Assembly (NCBI RefSeq): GCF_016863315.1
Contig: NZ_BOOQ01000009.1
Span: forward strand, 282,316 to 346,315
Reading direction: 5' to 3'
Length of the DNA stretch: 64,000 nt
From: Planotetraspora silvatica
Lineage (GTDB): Bacteria; Actinomycetota; Actinomycetes; Streptosporangiales; Streptosporangiaceae
Part shown: positions 16,101-23,396 of the stretch, piece by piece
Position numbering within the stretch: position 1 is the stretch's first letter
How the letters are laid out: each line of letters begins with the position of its first letter
Program-made: the position numbers and the translations under genes
The notes under the pieces: generated by a model
Told to the model about the DNA's origin: nothing
Database searches by the model: none
What the model saw: the letters and a program-made list of their open reading frames with translations, nothing else

Positions 16101-16330
16101 CCTCGCTCGTCCAGGTCGGCAAGGCGGCCGGCGTGACGGGCGCGGCCAAGGAACAGGCGCAGGGCGCGCTGCGGGACGATCCCGAGCCGAAATGGGCCGA
16201 GGAACTGGTCGAGACCGTCGCGGCGGGGATGGCGAGGAACGTGTTCGTGGCGAAGGTCAACGACGGCTGCCGCACGTGCGCCGCCAGGGTCGCCTGCCCG
16301 GTCAACGACAACGGGGGCCAGGTGTGCTGA
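13142..16330 (+). CDS. adnA: AdnA subunit of the AdnAB helicase-nuclease
   Basis: 1062 residues, GTG start without a clear ribosome site. N-terminal UvrD/Rep superfamily 1 motor with Walker A GPGTGKTT (41-48), VLTFSRKAAGELRER, Walker B LVDEYQDTDPAQ and HRSKGLEWDVVV, then a C-terminal RecB-type nuclease: DRVERDGDGRAVIIDIKTG. Cysteines in FTKCGLRWV and CRTCAARVACPV have the C...CxxC...C pattern of iron-sulfur nucleases. AdnAB is the mycobacterial heterodimer that resects double-strand breaks, replacing RecBCD/AddAB. The size and pairing with the following gene match adnA-adnB. It belongs functionally with ku and uvrD2 in this window. Confidence 0.9.
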   Translation: MSGQKYRLVRRGGVSRSAPVLDEHQRAVVEHESGPLLVLAGPGTGKTTTIVETVVDRIERRGVDPERVLVLTFSRKAAGELRERITGRMRRTTRTPLALTFHSYAYALLRREAVLAGEPPPRLLTGPEQLLEIRRLLHGELEDGAERWPDRMRELLKTRGFAEELRDFLSRAAERGLDGDALIDLGRTHGRADWEAAGRFSYRYQDRFDLDPVPSMDYAELIREAAGLLTDGEVRRRERDAYDVVLVDEYQDTDPAQEFLLQQLAGDGRDLIAVGDPDQSIYGFRGADVQGILRFPERFRTAGGGEAPVIALGVCRRSGPELLEASRRVASRLPAGRHRALAPLADAEPGEVSVLLADSDSQEAAVVADTLRRAHLLDGVPWSGMAVLVRSAARQLPLLRRALITAGVPVIVAGDELPLVQEPGVRPLITLLKVAVHSSSLDVATAEELLTGALGGTDMIGVRRLRRALRVAEHEAASASEAAAEEGQPALPFTARSSDEMLVAALRDARELVNVEPHVGASAERVAKLLKIARDAVRRGHGAEDVLWDVWQASGLAERWTETSLSGGSRGVQADRDLDGVVALFDHAARFTDRLPKAGIEVFLDDLTSQEIAGDSLAEQAPEGDAVRILTAHRSKGLEWDVVVIAGVQEGVWPDLRLRGSLLGAEELVELSAGIALDSTQATAAALSSKLLAEERRLFYVATTRARRKLVVTAVGGEDTDERPSRFLTELLPGGVEEATVDDRARWLNMSALVADLRAAVCDSTKPESLRRDAAGHLARLARAGVPGASPRDWYAMTPLSDDRPLGWPDDIVRISPSAVENFTKCGLRWVLETAVGAGNSSVTQSLGSVIHAIAVLAAEDGVDLVARLDDVWEQFDFGGVWFNRKQRKVAEQMVERFVRWHEENPRELVAQEEAFTAVVAEGVHIRGRVDRVERDGDGRAVIIDIKTGASKPKDDELDRHPQLGVYQLATLLGAFKRHGLVEPGGASLVQVGKAAGVTGAAKEQAQGALRDDPEPKWAEELVETVAAGMARNVFVAKVNDGCRTCAARVACPVNDNGGQVC

Positions 16331-16349
16331 GCCTCCGTACGATGGCCTG

Positions 16350-19300
16350 ATGCTGAGCCCCGCGGACCTCGCCGCCAAGCTCGGCGTCCTTCCCCCCACC
16401 CCGGAGCAGGCCGCCGTCATCGACGCGCCCCTGGAGCCGGCGGTGGTCGTGGCGGGTGCGGGCTCGGGCAAGAGCGAGACCATGGCCGGGCGCGTGGTGT
16501 GGCTGGTGGCCAACGGCCTGGCGCGGCCCGAGCAGATTCTGGGGCTCACCTTCACCAGGAAGGCCGCCGCGGAGCTGGCCGAGCGCGTGCGAAAGCGGCT
16601 GAGCGGGCTGGCTGCGGCCGGGCTGGTCGAGCCGGAACTGCTCGACGCGGAGCCGGCCATCTCGACCTACCACGCCTACGCCGCCCGGCTGGTCACCGAT
16701 CACGCGCTCCGCGAGGGGCTCGAACCCACCATGCGGCTGGTCACGCCGGCCGTCTCCTGGCAGATGGCCGCGCGGGTCGTCGGGCAGTACGACGGCCCCA
16801 TGGACAAGGTGGACCTCGGTCCGCCGAGCGTCACCGCCGCCGTGCTGGAGCTGGCCGGTGAGATGGCCGAGCACCTGCGGACCTCGGGAGAGGTGCGCGA
16901 GGTCGGCGACTGGCTCCGCGACCGCCTCGCCGCCCTTCCGGGCAAGACGATCCTGGCCCAGCAGCGCCCGGTCAGGACCCAGGCCGTCCGGGAGCAGTTG
17001 CTGCCGCTCGTCGAAGCGTACGAACGGTTGAAACGCCGCCGGGAGGTCATCGACTACGGCGACCAGATGGCGCTCGCCGCCCTGATCGCGTCGCGGCATC
17101 CCGAGGTGGGGGTGTCGGAGCGCTCCCACTTCTCCGTCGTGCTGCTCGACGAGTACCAGGACACGAGCCACGCCCAGCTCGTCCTGCTCCGGGCGCTGTA
17201 CAGCGGGGGCCATCCGGTCACGGCCGTGGGCGACCCCTGCCAGTCGATCTACGGGTGGCGCGGGGCGTCGTCGGGCAACCTGTCCCGCTTCCCGCAGGAC
17301 TTCCCCACCTCGTCGGGGGATCCGGCACCCGTGCGCCAGTTGTCGGTCAGCTTCCGCAACGGCGAGCGGGTGCTCGGCGTCGCCGCCGCGCTGCAGGCGC
17401 CGCTCCGGCAGGAGGCCGGGCAGGTGCCCGTGCTCGTCCCCGGCGCGAACCGGGCCGGCCGGGGACGGGTGGTGTGCGCGTTCCACGACACCGCGGAGGC
17501 CGAGGCCGAATGGGTCGCGGAAGGCGTGGCCAGGACACTCGGACTCGAAGGGGCGCCCGACGGGCTGCCCTGGGGGGAGGGAGAGCGCCCCAGGCGCGGC
17601 GCCGCCGTACAGCCGCAGGACGTCGCGATCCTCGCTCGCAAGCGGTCGCAGTTCCCCGCCCTGCGCCGGGCGCTGGAGGCGCGGGACATCCCGGTCGAGG
17701 TGGTCGGCCTCGGCGGCCTGCTCACGGTGCCGGAGGTGGCCGACATCGTGGCGACTCTCAGGACGCTCTACGACCCGACGGCCGGAGACGCGCTGGTGCG
17801 GCTGCTCGCCGGGCCGCGCTGGCGGATCGGTCCCGCCGACATGAAGGCTCTGGGCGACCTCGCCCGTGAGCTGAACCGCGAGTTCCACGGCGGGCCACGG
17901 CCCGACGACCCGCTCGAACAGGTCGTCACGGACATGGCGGAGGAACGCGGCAGCCTGGTCGACGCTCTCGACGAACTGCCCGACCGGTCCGAGTGGCTGG
18001 AGGTGTTCTCGGCTCCCGCCCGCGTTCGGCTGCCCGCGCTCGCCCTCGAACTGCGCCACCTGAGATCCCACGCGGGGCAGCCGCTTCCCGACCTCATCAG
18101 CGAGGTCGAGCGACGTCTGGGGCTCGACATCGAGGTGGCGGCACGCGGCGGGAGCCCGCTCGCCGCGCGTGCCGACCTGGACGCGTTCCTCGACGCCGCC
18201 TCGCGGTTCGCGGGCGACGCCGAGGACCCCACCCTCGGGGCCTTCCTCGCCTACCTCAAGGCCGCGGAGACCGAGGAGTTCGGCCTGGAGGCCGGACGCG
18301 TCGGCGACACCAACAGCGTCAAACTCATGACCGTCCATGCGTCCAAGGGCCTGGAGTGGCCGGTGGTCGTCGTTCCCGGCCTGTCGCAGCTCACCACGCA
18401 GAAGGGCGGGCTGGCCAGGGGCAGCGTGTTCCCCGCCACGCCGGTGACGAACTCCCGGTGGACGGAGAACCCGCGCAAGCTGCCCTACCCCCTTCGCGGT
18501 GACAAGGAGGATCTGCCGGTTCTCGCCGGCCTGGACAAGGAGGCGCTGGCGGACTTCGACGAGCGGTGCCGCGACCGGGATCTGATGGAGGAGCGGCGGC
18601 TCGCGTACGTCGCCGTGACCCGGGCGCACCACCTGCTGATCGCCTCCGGGTACCGGTGGGGCGGCTCGACCAAGGCGCTGGAGCCGTCCGACTTCCTCAT
18701 GGAGATCCGCGAGGCCGGCGCGCAGGTCATGGGCTGGACCGAGGACACCGGTGGGGAGAACCCCCTGCTCGCCGAGCCCGCCGAGGCCATCTGGCCGCTC
18801 GTGTCCGTGCGCGAGTCGGTGCTGGACGGCGCACGCCTGGTGGAGGAGGCGCTGGCCGGCGAAGTCCGTACGGAGGTCGCCGACGCGGCCGACATCAGGG
18901 ATCGTGACCGGGAACGGGCCCGGGCCTGGGCGCGGGACACCGACCTCCTCATCCGGGAACGTGAGGCCAACCGGCGGCGGGGCGGCGGAGCCGTGGAACT
19001 GCCCGCACGGTTGACGGTGTCGTCGCTCGTCACGCTGGCCTCTGATCCCGCGGCGTTCGCACGCCAGGTGCGGCGTCCCGTGCCGCGCAAACCCGCGCCG
19101 CTCGCCCGCCGGGGCACGACCTTCCACCGATGGCTGGAAACGCGCTGGGGACAACAGCGGCTGCTCGACGACTTCGACCTGCCCGGAGCCTCCGACGAGC
19201 CGTCGGAGGCCGAGATCCACCTGGCCGAGTTGCAGGAACGGTTCGAGGACAGCGAGTGGGCCGGACGGGAGCCGCTGGATCTGGAGGTGCCGTTCGAGAC

Positions 19301-19595
19301 CGTCATCGCCGATCGCCTGCTGCGCGGCCGCATGGACGCGGTCTTCCGTGAGGGCGACGGCTACGTGGTCGTCGACTGGAAGACCGGGGAGCGGCTCCAC
19401 GGCAGGGCGGCGGAGACCGCGTCGGTCCAGCTGGCGGCCTACCGTCTGGCCTGGGCCTCCCTCACGGGCGTGCCGCTGGAGAAGGTCGGGGCGGCCTTCC
19501 ACTACGTCCGGTCGAACGAGACGGTGCGCCCGGTCGACCTCCTCGGGCCCGAGGGACTCACCGCTCTGATCCACCGGATCCCGTCAGCGGAATAG
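16350..19595 (+). CDS. adnB: AdnB subunit of the AdnAB helicase-nuclease
   Basis: 1081 residues, 19 bp after adnA. UvrD-like motor with Walker A GAGSGKSE (36-43), LTFTRKAAAELAERV, LLDEYQDTSHAQ, GDPCQSIYGWRGAS, VHASKGLEWPVVVV, and a C-terminal nuclease LRGRMDAVFREGDGYVVVDWKTGE with QLAAYRLAW. Unlike adnA it lacks the iron-sulfur cysteine set, as expected for AdnB. In the mycobacterial enzyme both subunits have a motor and a nuclease, and AdnB supplies the main translocase. The last 12 bases overlap the end of the convergent Uma2 gene. Confidence 0.9.
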   Translation: MLSPADLAAKLGVLPPTPEQAAVIDAPLEPAVVVAGAGSGKSETMAGRVVWLVANGLARPEQILGLTFTRKAAAELAERVRKRLSGLAAAGLVEPELLDAEPAISTYHAYAARLVTDHALREGLEPTMRLVTPAVSWQMAARVVGQYDGPMDKVDLGPPSVTAAVLELAGEMAEHLRTSGEVREVGDWLRDRLAALPGKTILAQQRPVRTQAVREQLLPLVEAYERLKRRREVIDYGDQMALAALIASRHPEVGVSERSHFSVVLLDEYQDTSHAQLVLLRALYSGGHPVTAVGDPCQSIYGWRGASSGNLSRFPQDFPTSSGDPAPVRQLSVSFRNGERVLGVAAALQAPLRQEAGQVPVLVPGANRAGRGRVVCAFHDTAEAEAEWVAEGVARTLGLEGAPDGLPWGEGERPRRGAAVQPQDVAILARKRSQFPALRRALEARDIPVEVVGLGGLLTVPEVADIVATLRTLYDPTAGDALVRLLAGPRWRIGPADMKALGDLARELNREFHGGPRPDDPLEQVVTDMAEERGSLVDALDELPDRSEWLEVFSAPARVRLPALALELRHLRSHAGQPLPDLISEVERRLGLDIEVAARGGSPLAARADLDAFLDAASRFAGDAEDPTLGAFLAYLKAAETEEFGLEAGRVGDTNSVKLMTVHASKGLEWPVVVVPGLSQLTTQKGGLARGSVFPATPVTNSRWTENPRKLPYPLRGDKEDLPVLAGLDKEALADFDERCRDRDLMEERRLAYVAVTRAHHLLIASGYRWGGSTKALEPSDFLMEIREAGAQVMGWTEDTGGENPLLAEPAEAIWPLVSVRESVLDGARLVEEALAGEVRTEVADAADIRDRDRERARAWARDTDLLIREREANRRRGGGAVELPARLTVSSLVTLASDPAAFARQVRRPVPRKPAPLARRGTTFHRWLETRWGQQRLLDDFDLPGASDEPSEAEIHLAELQERFEDSEWAGREPLDLEVPFETVIADRLLRGRMDAVFREGDGYVVVDWKTGERLHGRAAETASVQLAAYRLAWASLTGVPLEKVGAAFHYVRSNETVRPVDLLGPEGLTALIHRIPSAE

Positions 19596-20279
19596 CGCCT
19601 CGGTCTCGAGCTTGATCCCGAACGGTTCGGGCAACTCCAGCGCCTCTCCCGCTTCTACCGTGACGACCTGCTTGTACGGCTCTCGCATGTCGCCTGGGAA
19701 CACGTCCTTGACCGGCTCGCTCATGAGAGTGACCGTCTTCGGGTCCGCGAGCGGATCGACGACGAGTAGCAGCGGCACTCCGGCACGCGCGTAGTCGAAC
19801 GGCTTCTCGTCCCAGTCGGTTTGGCGTGTTCCCGGAGAGCACACCTCGACGACGAGCAGGGCGCTGTCGCCTTTGATCCGCAGATCGCCGACATGTTCGG
19901 CGTTCCTCGGCGCGACCATCAGGTCCGGAAGCCGGTGATCGAGGAACGGCGGGATGTGGACGGCGAGGTTGTGGTGGAAACGCCAGCCGTTCGCGAGCTT
20001 GAGCGGGATCAACAGGTCCGCCAGCTCGTCCACGATGTGGGAACTCTGCTTGCTCTGCCAGGGGCTCACGACGACTTGACCCCAGGAGATCTCCGCGGTG
20101 TAGCCCGCGTCGTTGAGCTGCCGGCAGAGCACTTCGATCGCGGCCTCGTCACCGCGATGCCGGGGGTCCGCGCCGCGTGGCCCGGGTTCGGTGTCGGGTT
20201 CCTCGGGCTCGGTGTCGGGCTGTCGCTCAGCGGGAACGTGGTCGTTCCGCCGGTGCCGGGTCGGCTTGGTGAGCGCCAT
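19584..20279 (-). CDS. Uma2-family (DUF820) endonuclease-like protein
   Basis: 231 residues. After a ~45-residue polar Glu/Pro/Arg-rich leader there is the Uma2/DUF820 restriction-endonuclease-like fold: EISWGQVVVSP, FHHNLAVHI, PDLMVAPRN (metal-binding Asp), LLVVEVCSPGTRQTDWDEKPFDYARAGVP, LLLVVDP. The PD...EVxS...D..K pattern is intact. These proteins are widespread and multicopy in actinobacteria and cyanobacteria; their biological role is unsettled. It is convergent with adnB (12-bp overlap). The exact start is uncertain because the N-terminal leader is not conserved in the family as I know it. Confidence 0.82.
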   Translation of the reverse strand: MALTKPTRHRRNDHVPAERQPDTEPEEPDTEPGPRGADPRHRGDEAAIEVLCRQLNDAGYTAEISWGQVVVSPWQSKQSSHIVDELADLLIPLKLANGWRFHHNLAVHIPPFLDHRLPDLMVAPRNAEHVGDLRIKGDSALLVVEVCSPGTRQTDWDEKPFDYARAGVPLLLVVDPLADPKTVTLMSEPVKDVFPGDMREPYKQVVTVEAGEALELPEPFGIKLETEALFR

Positions 20280-20454
20280 GTCGTCGCCATCCTCTCGGGC
20301 TCCCTACGCGTCTGATGGTACGTGTCGTGGCAGGAGTGTGACGGAACGTAGCCACACCGAAGAGTGGTCGAGAGGCGGGGGTGGAGGAAATCCCCACGGC
20401 GGTGGAGAGTTCTCACTCGTATGAGCAACCCTCGTAGCGATCGGAGGCGTCCAC

Positions 20455-21510
20455 GTGACAGACAGTCGGGAACTGCCCGCCTATGTGTACGACCTGGCCG
20501 GGCTGGACGCCCATGCGGGAGCCGTACGGGCCGCGCTGGAAGGGGTCGAGCTCTACTACGCCGTGAAGGCGAACCCCGATCCCGAGCTGCTGCGGGTGCT
20601 CGCCCCCCACGTCGACGGATTCGAGGTCTCCTCGGGCGGGGAACTCGCGCACGTCCGCGGGCTGTTCCCCGGCGCCCAGGTCGCGCTGGGCGGCCCCGGC
20701 AAGACCGACGCGGAGCTGTCCGCCGAGGTCACCCGGCTGCACGTCGAGAGCCCCGGTGAGTTGCGCCGGCTGCTCGCGTCCGGACGGCCGGCCGATGTGC
20801 TCCTGCGGGCCAACCTCGATCTCCCGGTCGACGGGGCCTCACTGGTCATGGGGGGAGGGGCGACGCCGTTCGGCATGGATCCGGCGGGCGTCGCCGAGTG
20901 CGTCGACCTGCTGGACAGGCAGGACACCGTTCGTCTCCGCGGGCTCCACGCCCACCTGGCGAGCGGGCTCGACGCCGCAGGGTTGCTGGAGCTGGCCGCC
21001 GGAGTGCTCGACTACGCGCGCGGCCTCGGTCTCACCGAGATCAATCTCGGTGGTGGCATGGCGGTGTCCTACCGTGACCCGGGCGCGCTGTTCGACTGGC
21101 ACTCGTACGGCAAGGGCCTCGCGGCGCTGCGCCGTCCGGGAGAGGTGCTGCGGGTCGAGCCGGGCCGCGCCCTGACCGTCTACTGCGGCCGCTACGTGAC
21201 CCGGGTGATCGACGTCAAGCGGGTGCACGGCGAACTGTTCGCCGTCGTGGCGGGAGGCACACACCACCTGCGGACCCCGGCCACCAAGGGCCACGACCAG
21301 CCGCTGGCGACGGGGGAGCCCGGCGAGCCCATCACGATCGTCGGGCAGCTCTGCACGCCGAAGGACGTGCTCGCCCGCAGGGTGCCGGTGCGGCTGCAGG
21401 TGGGCGACGTCGTCGAGTTCGCCATGGCCGGGGCCTACGCGTGGAACATCTCCCACCACGACTTCCTGATGCACCCCAAGCCCGCCTTCCACTACCTCCG
21501 GGGCGAGTAG
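20455..21510 (+). CDS. fold-III PLP decarboxylase, siderophore-associated (PvsE-like)
   Basis: 351 residues, GTG start with GGAGG seven bases upstream. Alanine-racemase/ornithine-diaminopimelate decarboxylase family: PLP lysine K38 in YYAVKAN, HLASGLD, the phosphate-binding INLGGGMAVSY, EPGRALTVYCG, and the C-terminal QLCTPKDVL / AGAYAWNISHHDFLMHPKP with the expected acceptor Cys. It is shorter than LysA (about 420), like decarboxylases in NIS siderophore clusters. With an ATP-grasp enzyme and two IucA/IucC synthetases alongside, the closest known enzyme set is that of vibrioferrin, in which PvsE decarboxylates a serine-derived unit. It converges on the synthetase gene with a 19-bp overlap. 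No iron box is seen in its own upstream region. Confidence 0.85.
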   Translation: MTDSRELPAYVYDLAGLDAHAGAVRAALEGVELYYAVKANPDPELLRVLAPHVDGFEVSSGGELAHVRGLFPGAQVALGGPGKTDAELSAEVTRLHVESPGELRRLLASGRPADVLLRANLDLPVDGASLVMGGGATPFGMDPAGVAECVDLLDRQDTVRLRGLHAHLASGLDAAGLLELAAGVLDYARGLGLTEINLGGGMAVSYRDPGALFDWHSYGKGLAALRRPGEVLRVEPGRALTVYCGRYVTRVIDVKRVHGELFAVVAGGTHHLRTPATKGHDQPLATGEPGEPITIVGQLCTPKDVLARRVPVRLQVGDVVEFAMAGAYAWNISHHDFLMHPKPAFHYLRGE

Positions 21511-23189
21511 GCGACCAGCGGGTTGGCCACGGTGGTGTACCCCGCCGCCCTGTCGGCCGAGCGGGTCCAGCGGATGCCCAGGTTGGCCTTCGCCGGCAGC
21601 GGCGCGCCCCCGAGCAGCTCCGCCAGCGGGGCAGGCCGTCCGCGCCGCCCGGCGTAGTCCTCCAGGACCTCGTGGGCGACGTGCCACAAGTCGTCCAGCA
21701 GCCGGTCCGTCCCGGCGACCGTGGCCGCCACCTCGGCGAGATGGTTGACCACGAGGCAGTAGACGACCCGGTTCCAGCCTTGGCCGGCCTCGTAGGTCAC
21801 CGCCTCGGCCACCCGGTCCGGCAGGCCGGTCAGGTCGTGGCGGCCGGCCACGAGCTTCGTCCCCTCCAGATCGCGGAAGATCGCCTCCATGGGGAGCCCG
21901 TCGGCGCCGACGCCGATGAGGACGTTCTGCACATGAGGTTCGAGGACGACCCCGTGCGTGAAGTACGCGTCGAGCACCGGCGGAGCCACCCGCTCCACGT
22001 AGGCCCTCCACCAGCCGAGCGGGTCCTCCCACCGGCGGGCTCGCACGGCCTCGGGCAGGTCGTCCCCGGCGGTCGCGAACGCCCCGGCGAGGATCGGGGT
22101 CACACCAGGCCCGCACTCCCGCCACGGGCCGGAACGGATGATCACCCCGAGCGCCTCGAACAGCCGGGTCCCGAGCGCCGCCGAACGGTAGCCGGGCTCG
22201 GGAAGCCAGCGCGTGCCCGGGAAGTCGGCGGCCAGGCTGCCGAAGATCGGGCGGAGCCGCTCGGTGAGCTCGACGGCTCCGATCAGCTCGTACCAGGCGT
22301 TCTTGCGGACGCAGTTGGTGATCCGCACGTCGAGGCTGAACTTCAGGCAGTTCTCCGTGACGGCGTCGTACACCGTGCGCACCGACGATGTGGGGGTCAC
22401 CGGGCGGGAGCCGTACCCGAGGTCGATGAGCCGTCCGTCGGCGAGCGGGTCCCGCAGGTCGTCGGCGACGAGCTCGAGTTGCCAGGGATGTGCGGGCAGG
22501 AGCGTGTACCCGCGGGGGGCGGCGCCGAGCCTGTCGAGCGGCGTGGTGTCCCCCTGCTCCGCCACGAGATCGGCGCGGACGCCGAGCAGGCGCAACGGGA
22601 ACTCGGCGCGCGCCTCCGGGGCGTACCGGGTCAGTCCTGGGCCGGTGTGCGCCTTCGGCGAGGGGTGGAAGGGATGGCCGTCGACGAGCGACTGCTCGGA
22701 CGTCAGCCACGGGTCCGACGGCGGGCGGGTCCGCGCACGGGCGGTGAGGAGTTCCGCCATGGCGTCGCGGCTGGCGGCGACCTGCGCGGCGAACTCGTCG
22801 TTACCCCCGTGCCCGCTCCCGCTCCCGTTCCCGCGGCCGTTCCCGTTCCCGTGTGCGGACGTGCGGGCGGGCGCGCGGTCGATCGCGCGGTCGATTGCGC
22901 TGCCGGCCTCCTCCAACTCGCGCTCGGTGAGTTCGACGAGCAGGTCGGAGGTCAGGGGCAGCCACGACCCGTCCGACAGCCACTCGGCCCGGCCCTCGAA
23001 GCGCAGTGCGATGCCGCCGTGCGCGCGCACGCGGATCAGGGTCCCCGCGACCTCCAGCAGCAGGTACGGCTCGGCCGGCCACACCTGGCCGCGCGGGCCG
23101 CTGAGCTCCCGGGCGCAACATCGCAGCAGCGCGCCCAGCGTGACCTCCTCGGCCCTGGAGACGTGCGGGTCGAGCAGGAGGCGGTCCAT
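21492..23189 (-). CDS. IucA/IucC-family siderophore synthetase 2
   Basis: 565 residues from the ATG at 23189, chosen because AAAGGGG lies ten bases upstream; the in-frame ATG at 23210 has no such site. NIS synthetases activate a carboxylate such as citrate or 2-oxoglutarate with ATP and condense it with an amine or alcohol. Signatures: EQSLVDGHPFHPSPKAHTG, VTPTSSVRTVYD, KFSLDVRITNCVRKNAWYE, and C-terminal LEPHVQNVLIGV. A low-complexity Gly/Asn/His linker (about residues 115-140) precedes the first signature. It follows synthetase 1 after a 207-bp repeat-containing gap on the same strand, so it may be part of the same iron-regulated transcript. Confidence 0.9.
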   Translation of the reverse strand: MDRLLLDPHVSRAEEVTLGALLRCCARELSGPRGQVWPAEPYLLLEVAGTLIRVRAHGGIALRFEGRAEWLSDGSWLPLTSDLLVELTERELEEAGSAIDRAIDRAPARTSAHGNGNGRGNGSGSGHGGNDEFAAQVAASRDAMAELLTARARTRPPSDPWLTSEQSLVDGHPFHPSPKAHTGPGLTRYAPEARAEFPLRLLGVRADLVAEQGDTTPLDRLGAAPRGYTLLPAHPWQLELVADDLRDPLADGRLIDLGYGSRPVTPTSSVRTVYDAVTENCLKFSLDVRITNCVRKNAWYELIGAVELTERLRPIFGSLAADFPGTRWLPEPGYRSAALGTRLFEALGVIIRSGPWRECGPGVTPILAGAFATAGDDLPEAVRARRWEDPLGWWRAYVERVAPPVLDAYFTHGVVLEPHVQNVLIGVGADGLPMEAIFRDLEGTKLVAGRHDLTGLPDRVAEAVTYEAGQGWNRVVYCLVVNHLAEVAATVAGTDRLLDDLWHVAHEVLEDYAGRRGRPAPLAELLGGAPLPAKANLGIRWTRSADRAAGYTTVANPLVAYSPRR

Positions 23190-23257
23190 GGGTGATGTGC
23201 CCCTTTGCATGGTCACGGATCGGGGAAGGCCAGGTCGGGCGGCAAGCCGCCGAATTC

Positions 23258-23390
23258 GTGCATGATCACGACCGGAGTCGCCGCAGGCCGGCGGGCATGA
23301 TCGCGAGAGTGTGCATGATCACGCTCGGGGTTGTCGCAGGTCGACGGGCATGATCACGAAGGTGTGCATGATCACGGCCAAGGGGGTGGT
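23258..23390. repeat. intergenic GTGCATGATCACG repeat patch 2
   Basis: Copies of GTGCATGATCACG at 23258-23270, 23311-23323 and 23364-23376, again spaced exactly 53 bp, alternate with GGCATGATCGCG (23294) and GGCATGATCACG (23347). CGCAGG spacers lie between, and the patch ends GGCCAAGGGGGTGG as patch 1 does. It sits between the two synthetase genes, inside the apparent siderophore operon. Confidence 0.82.
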
Positions 23391-23396
23391 GGGGGG

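Noticed and set aside
12917..16660. Very long minus-strand open frame (about 1247 codons) opposite adnA.
   Set aside because: It mirrors the adnA coding frame, as often happens in high-GC DNA; its composition is Arg/Gly/Pro-rich with no domain and no ribosome site. The same applies to long antisense frames at 16302-19574, 20839-22710, 21441-23195, 23331-25145, 27611-30283 (upper part), 42677-44683, 46844-48451, 48364-50319 and 54987-57113.
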